This document shows positions 59,138-64,000 of a stretch of 64,000 bases of DNA, piece after piece. The first letter of the stretch is position 1, and each line of letters begins with the position of its first letter. This DNA comes from Triops longicaudatus (Eukaryota; Arthropoda; Branchiopoda; Notostraca; Triopsidae), in the NCBI GenBank assembly GCA_022885665.1, contig JAGQDJ010000144.1, positions 62,001 through 126,000 on the forward strand, read 5' to 3'. Made by a program: the position numbers and the translations under genes. The notes under the pieces were generated by a model. It searched no databases. It saw only the letters and a program-made list of their open reading frames with translations, and was not told the origin of the DNA.

Positions 59138-62100
59138 GGTGTGACCCCTAGTCCAAGTACAGACAAATGTAAGAAGCCCTGCACTTACATTTTTCTCCCC
59201 TCCTAGTCACAGAAAACAGGCTGTAAATACGTAACTACTACGCCAACGAAAAAGTCCCGAGCCAAGCACACGGTAGTCTGGTAGCTATGAATGTTCGCAT
59301 TCATAAAGCAACGTGGCTAAGCGAACTTTCATTGTTACTTCGTGCTTGCCCCTCCGCACTTGGGATAGCACTAATGCATGAGTACGGTAGATTATGGTGT
59401 TTTTCCATGAAATCCCGACCGTTTTTAATTTTTTTTTACCACTTTATAGCGGATTTTTGAATAAACTTAAATTAAATATGACTTAACTATATAATATATA
59501 AATATATCGTATAAAATATGACCTAATTGGTCCATGCCTAACCGAACCGACCCTAACCTAACCCAACTTAACATACTTTTAACGGAGTCTAACTTAACCT
59601 AATATATCCTTATTAAAAACCAATCTAATCTAAGTAAACTAACCAAACCCAAGTTAACTAACCTATCCTAAGTAAATCAGCTACCAGATGGAAACTAATA
59701 AAACTAAACCTGACCTAAATAACTAAACGTAACGTACCGCAAACGAGTTTAAACTTCTTGTAACGACTTCTGACTCGTTCCTTGTGAAAACATTCGTGCA
59801 CTGTCCTGACAACTTAATTTATTTGCTGTTGCTTTTTAAAAAAAAAAAATCTTTGTGCAAATGTCAGAGTTGCCATTTATCTGTATATAGAATCTTTACT
59901 AAGTTCGCTGCCCACCCCCCAAGGGCAAGAAGGTGTGAAATCCATCATTTTACGAACGTTTTCTGCAAGATACTTTTTTTAACAGTTCCGAATAAACTTT
60001 TTTTTTAAATTAAGCTTTCGTGTGATTATTATCTTGCCTTCCTCACCTAAATACCTGGTCAAATGATTTATGTGAAATTCCGGCAATAAAGAAGAACATT
60101 CAGTAGGTTAGAGTTCAGAAGGGGTCAAGAGTTTAAGAGATGTGAAAAATCTAACGGAAACTTCCTAGGAATTTCCTTTGAAATATCTCATCAGGGATTA
60201 CAGCTAATATTCGTTAAAACGTTCTGTTGAAAAACCTGAAGCATAACTAAAATGTTGGCGAGTGTCCGCGCACGATATTCACAAAATCTGATGAAGCATC
60301 TCGTGACCTTGTTGGAGATATTTGCGTTGTGTTTAGTTATTCGGAGATTATTTGAGTTAGGATATACTTATGTAAACGTACGATGATGGGCTGAATAAGA
60401 AATTTATTTAATATCTGAACGAATATATTTGGCTTCACACTGGAGAGCGACGAGAAAACGACTGCCATTTCTGAAAACGTAAATCAGAACCGGAGGAGGG
60501 AGGTTAGTTCAGGGCCACTAATCCTTCTACGCGTTGGTATTGGGGATTCAAAGTTAAGGGAAGTTAATGATCACAAATTGGCGGGACTTCTAATCATTCA
60601 TAAAATTATGAAGAGAGCTTGAAAACTAAAAACAAACTTACATTACGGATTTACAACAACCTTTCATAATGAATTCCAGAGGGAAATTGTTGCACAGTGG
60701 CCATAAAAGTACCGTGCTTTTCAAAGTTAAACCTTAAGTTACAGCCAAACACTACTCCAATGGTCAGCGTGACCTGCACGTATTTAAGTTTCCGGTAGTG
60801 GTGATAACATTGTGAGTAATCTGGCTTTTGAGTGTTGAAACAGAGTGCGGGACCCTTTACCCGTAAGCGAATAAGTTGGTTAAAGGGTAGGGATAGAAAC
60901 GCCAAATATAACTTATTTCTTTGGGGGACTACACTGTACTCTGTATGTGACTGTACCACACATAGTGCTCTGTGCTCTGATAGTTATCGTTTCCAGTAGC
61001 AGCGAGTCGACATTTCGCTCACTAACAAGTGTTTGTTAGTAGAAGAGTATAACTTGGGATATGGGCGCTAATTGTTGACACGCGACTGAGAATTAGTCGG
61101 TTGGTTGGGGTTCGGGTGAAGCTCACTTGTTCCGAGTTAGAGCGACGGAGCTTAAACATACCAACCAACCAACGTTGTCCAAACTTCGCCGCACTTGACA
61201 AGTTTTCTCTCCCTCACTACCGTGTTCATGATGCTCGTTACTTCGCAAAATTCCTGAATTCTACAATTTAAGCTTTCCATGGCAACAAAACTTGCTGCTT
61301 TAGTCTCGCAGCTTTTTTAACGCACTCTGCGTTCAACAATAACGACTTTAAACGAGTCGTTTAAACGAGTTGCTCAATAGTTGTCGAAGTTTAAGGAGAT
61401 TTTTGATACTTCGCTAACGCCAAAGTGCAGCGCTAGCTTTTCAAGCGTTGTGTCGTTGGCGTGGACGTATTTTCGTTAAGTAAAGCTTGTGGGCCCTTAC
61501 TTGGGGAAATGTAGCTGAAAAAGATAAAGCCATCGTCAAGCTCAAAATTTAATCTAGGTTATTGTTAATAAAAATTGGGTCCAAGTGATTCGGGAAAATT
61601 CCACTTTTTTAAAAGAGAACCCTCTTTTCTTTCTGATTTTCTTCAAGGAAAAGAAAAATTGCTGGACTCTTCACCTGATTTATACTGTAAACTTCAAATT
61701 AGGCTATAGCTGCATTTTGTTGCATGTACTGACCGATACCAGCTATTAGCGTAAATGGTACCAAATGTGGAAAATCGGAAATGAACCATCGAAGGGTTCT
61801 TTTTGTATTTACTTTCGGCTTTGCATTATCTACATTTGTGCCATGAGTAGGTCTAATGAAAAGGGCGTAACAAACGTGCACGCGACTTCGCGGTGTGGCT
61901 CAGGCGTTTTATTAAACAACGTTCAGTGCGATGCTTTGGGAAGAAAGGAATCAAACAGGATCACGAGAATCACAATAGAAGCCAACTTATTCCGTTTACG
62001 CAATTTCCACCCTCTTCGCTGGGCGTTATGGAGCTATAAAAGGTTAGGCTGGGGTCTAAACTCTTACCAAGCGAACCAAAGGGCAACGCAAAAGCCCAGT

Positions 62101-62541
62101 AGGCATGGTAATTTGAGAGGCGGGGCCATAAACGAAATATACGTATAGAAACGAGCGCAGAAGTAACTTCCTTTTAGTGCTCTGAAACCATTTATTGGGA
62201 AAAAGCAGAAGTCGCGGACATCATTGGGGAAAAAATGTGGACAGGAGAGGAAGACAAACTCATCCTTTTATTTGGAAACCCAATTACTGACCGAAGGTTT
62301 TGCTTGGTGCTTTCTTCCATCTTTGTCAATATTCCTTTACTTACATAGCGTCACAAAAAGGAAAGGAAAAACAATTTGCAAGAAAAGTATTCAGTTGGTT
62401 GTTTAATTGGAATTTCTCTCGTTTTTTCAGAATGTGTTTGTCACTCGTAGTTCAATAATTGACATTTGCTGTCGTAGAGTTCTGTCTCGTTCCTAAGAGA
62501 AGCTGATGGCGTAGGTAGTTTACGTGCTTATCTCGCGGACC
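59138..62541. other. Non-coding stretch with a TTAGG-like cluster
   Basis: No supportable gene. AACCTAAC-type words are dense at 59530-59740. A good-looking acceptor (tctctcgttttttcag, ending 62430) is followed by only about 21 codons before a stop in its best frame, so I do not call an exon there. Confidence 0.45.
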
Positions 62542-62916
62542 ATGAATATCTTTGACAGATCTTCCCGCCGAAGAAATGCTGAAACCAGAGCGACATTTCC
62601 TTCTCCGCTTTTGTTGAATTGTCGGCGAGACAGCAAGGAGGGGATCTGTCTATTCATAGGGAAGATGAAAATTTACGATAGAACAGGTTCAAACGCTTCG
62701 ACACGCCCGGCATTGCTAACGGCTCTTTCGTCCTCTGCCCTACACTGGGGCACCCCGGATTTCAGAAATGATTCCGCCAGCAGCTTGACAGGAAAGATGT
62801 ATTCTGTCCTAAACGATCCGTCGCTTGGAAGCGAAAATATTCGCGTCCTTCAGCACACAAAAGACGCGGAAATTCCTTCTTATCTTTCGGTAGAACCAGG
62901 ATCACATACAGAATAG
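62542..62916 (+). CDS. Hypothetical single-exon ORF, 124 aa
   Basis: From an ATG in a fair context (GGACCATGA) the frame runs 124 codons to TAG: MNIFDRSSRRRNAETR..., with a basic start and a Ser/Thr-rich second half (TGKMYSVLNDPSLGSENIR). Its composition is more protein-like than other ORFs in the spacers, but I recognise no domain, no signal peptide and no membrane segment. It might be part of a gene running out of the window, or chance. Confidence 0.25.
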   Translation: MNIFDRSSRRRNAETRATFPSPLLLNCRRDSKEGICLFIGKMKIYDRTGSNASTRPALLTALSSSALHWGTPDFRNDSASSLTGKMYSVLNDPSLGSENIRVLQHTKDAEIPSYLSVEPGSHTE

Positions 62917-64000
62917 TTCAGTCTAAGACCACGGTGGTACAAAATGCCCTGAATACATAACGTTTTCTTCCTGCATGTTTTTGTTTCATAAATCTGTATT
63001 TTATAAAACCTGATGCCACTCTTATCGTGACGCCACATTTTCTCGCAAAACACGCCTACACGGCTACTGCTCGTTCCTTAGGGCGAGTAACTGCCATTTT
63101 CTGTATTCCTCGAATTTTTTTGGTTGTGCACCTTTTGTAGGACCCAAACAAATTGAAGGTGTTCTTCTTTCTTATTGCTCTCGAGTTGTATTCCCTGCTG
63201 GTGTAAGAAGTTTATGTGATTCGAATTTTTGTTATGTAGAGAAGCTTTTCCTTGTCATCTTTATAAAATATTAAAAAATGCCCGATATTAAGGTAACAAT
63301 GACTCCTATCACTCATCCTACTCAGTAGCTGCGCAAACTAGTGTCTTTCGATCAGATGTTTATGAAACTAGCGTGTTTCAGTTTAAAATGTGAAATTTAG
63401 CCGTAGCCTAGGCGAAGTTTCTCCGAAAAACTTGGGTAACATAAGCATTGTTTGAGGAAGCGCTATTTGATTGTATGCTAAGCTTAGCAATCGTTGTCGA
63501 AGATTTATATGAATATGCGGTACTTCTTTATTATACTCCCCGTTTGATTAGGCTTACTGGTTTAGTTAGGTTCAAGTAGTTTAGCTTAGGTTCAGATTAG
63601 GTTAGAATGAGTTAGGTTAAGTAAAACTACGTGAAATTTCCATACCAGAGGCGACTGAAATCAAAACAAACAGATGTGAACACAAAGTATAGTTATAATC
63701 TGTAATGTAGCATAGCTATTTTTTTAAAAAAAAAAGCGGTCGTGTTTTTTCGCAATAGTCTTATTTATCTTGATACGTCTACTTCTACCAATTCATCAAC
63801 TGCTACCCATGCGACGTACTAAACTTAAAGTGACAAAAGTTTTGTTTTTTGCATAGATTAATCAAAGTTTGCAATAAGTAAAACTGGTGCTTACGATGAT
63901 TGCTTCCGACTGCCGAAACCTCTTAGTGTCAATTTAAACCGTACGTGGGAGGGTAGCGTCGGGCACCTCAAGCGTCATTGCTGTGTATTTCGAGTAGGTC
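62917..64000. other. Window end, no gene seen
   Basis: Nothing coding is visible. GTTAGGTT-type words at 63540-63620 form another TTAGG-like patch in plus orientation. Confidence 0.45.

Noticed and set aside
61099..61170. Inverted GGTTGGTTGG / CCAACCAACC, possible hairpin
   Set aside because: The arms are only 10 bp of low-complexity sequence with a ~50-nt loop; no support for function.

Overview
The window looks like a piece of an arthropod nuclear genome. It is AT-rich, its genes are split by GT-AG introns, and the genes it carries are animal cell-surface proteins. One is a SIFamide-type neuropeptide receptor, a family best known from arthropods. Another is a Cad99C/protocadherin-15-like cadherin. 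Degenerate GGTTA (TTAGG-like) pentamer clusters are scattered through it, and TTAGG is the usual arthropod telomere motif. I cannot name the species. Introns are of two kinds: about 50-100 bp in the first gene and up to about 14.6 kb in the receptor gene. All gene models were spliced by eye, and each complete model keeps one reading frame through every junction.

Layout. 1702-3996 (+) holds a 10-exon single-pass membrane protein of 585 residues. It has a signal peptide, three sushi/CCP modules around an unassigned domain, and a cytoplasmic tail with several ITIM-like tyrosine motifs. 4844-5870 (+) has a related signal-peptide exon and the start of a sushi exon that soon hits a stop, so it is probably a decayed tandem copy. 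5.9-12.4 kb has no gene that I can support, but it carries TTAGG-like clusters. 12426-34195 (+) is a 15-exon cadherin of 1994 residues: signal peptide, about 13 EC repeats, the membrane-adjacent domain typical of PCDH15/Cad99C, one membrane segment and a tail of about 248 residues. 35742-58113 (-) is the SIFamide receptor, 467 residues in four coding exons over 22.4 kb; its 100-nt exon encoding the third membrane helix stands alone at 42924-43023. The cadherin and the receptor converge tail to tail, about 1.5 kb apart. 58951-59137 (+) is an isolated but convincing last coding exon with no visible partner. 59.2-64 kb has only one weak single-exon ORF.

The introns and spacers hold repeats. There are three copies of one element family of about 0.95-1.37 kb (16784-17728, 44536-45903, 56097-57050), three hAT-like elements (13244-13411, 39773-39907, 53986-55901), a diverged tandem array of about 0.4 kb units at 51.6-53.2 kb, an (ATT)n tract that forms part of a splice donor in the receptor gene, and the TTAGG-like clusters.

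The genes do not form an operon or an evident pathway; they share only being cell-surface proteins. The best leads are the sushi receptor with ITIM-like motifs, the orphan last exon (possibly an alternative cadherin C-terminus) and the undescribed repeat family.
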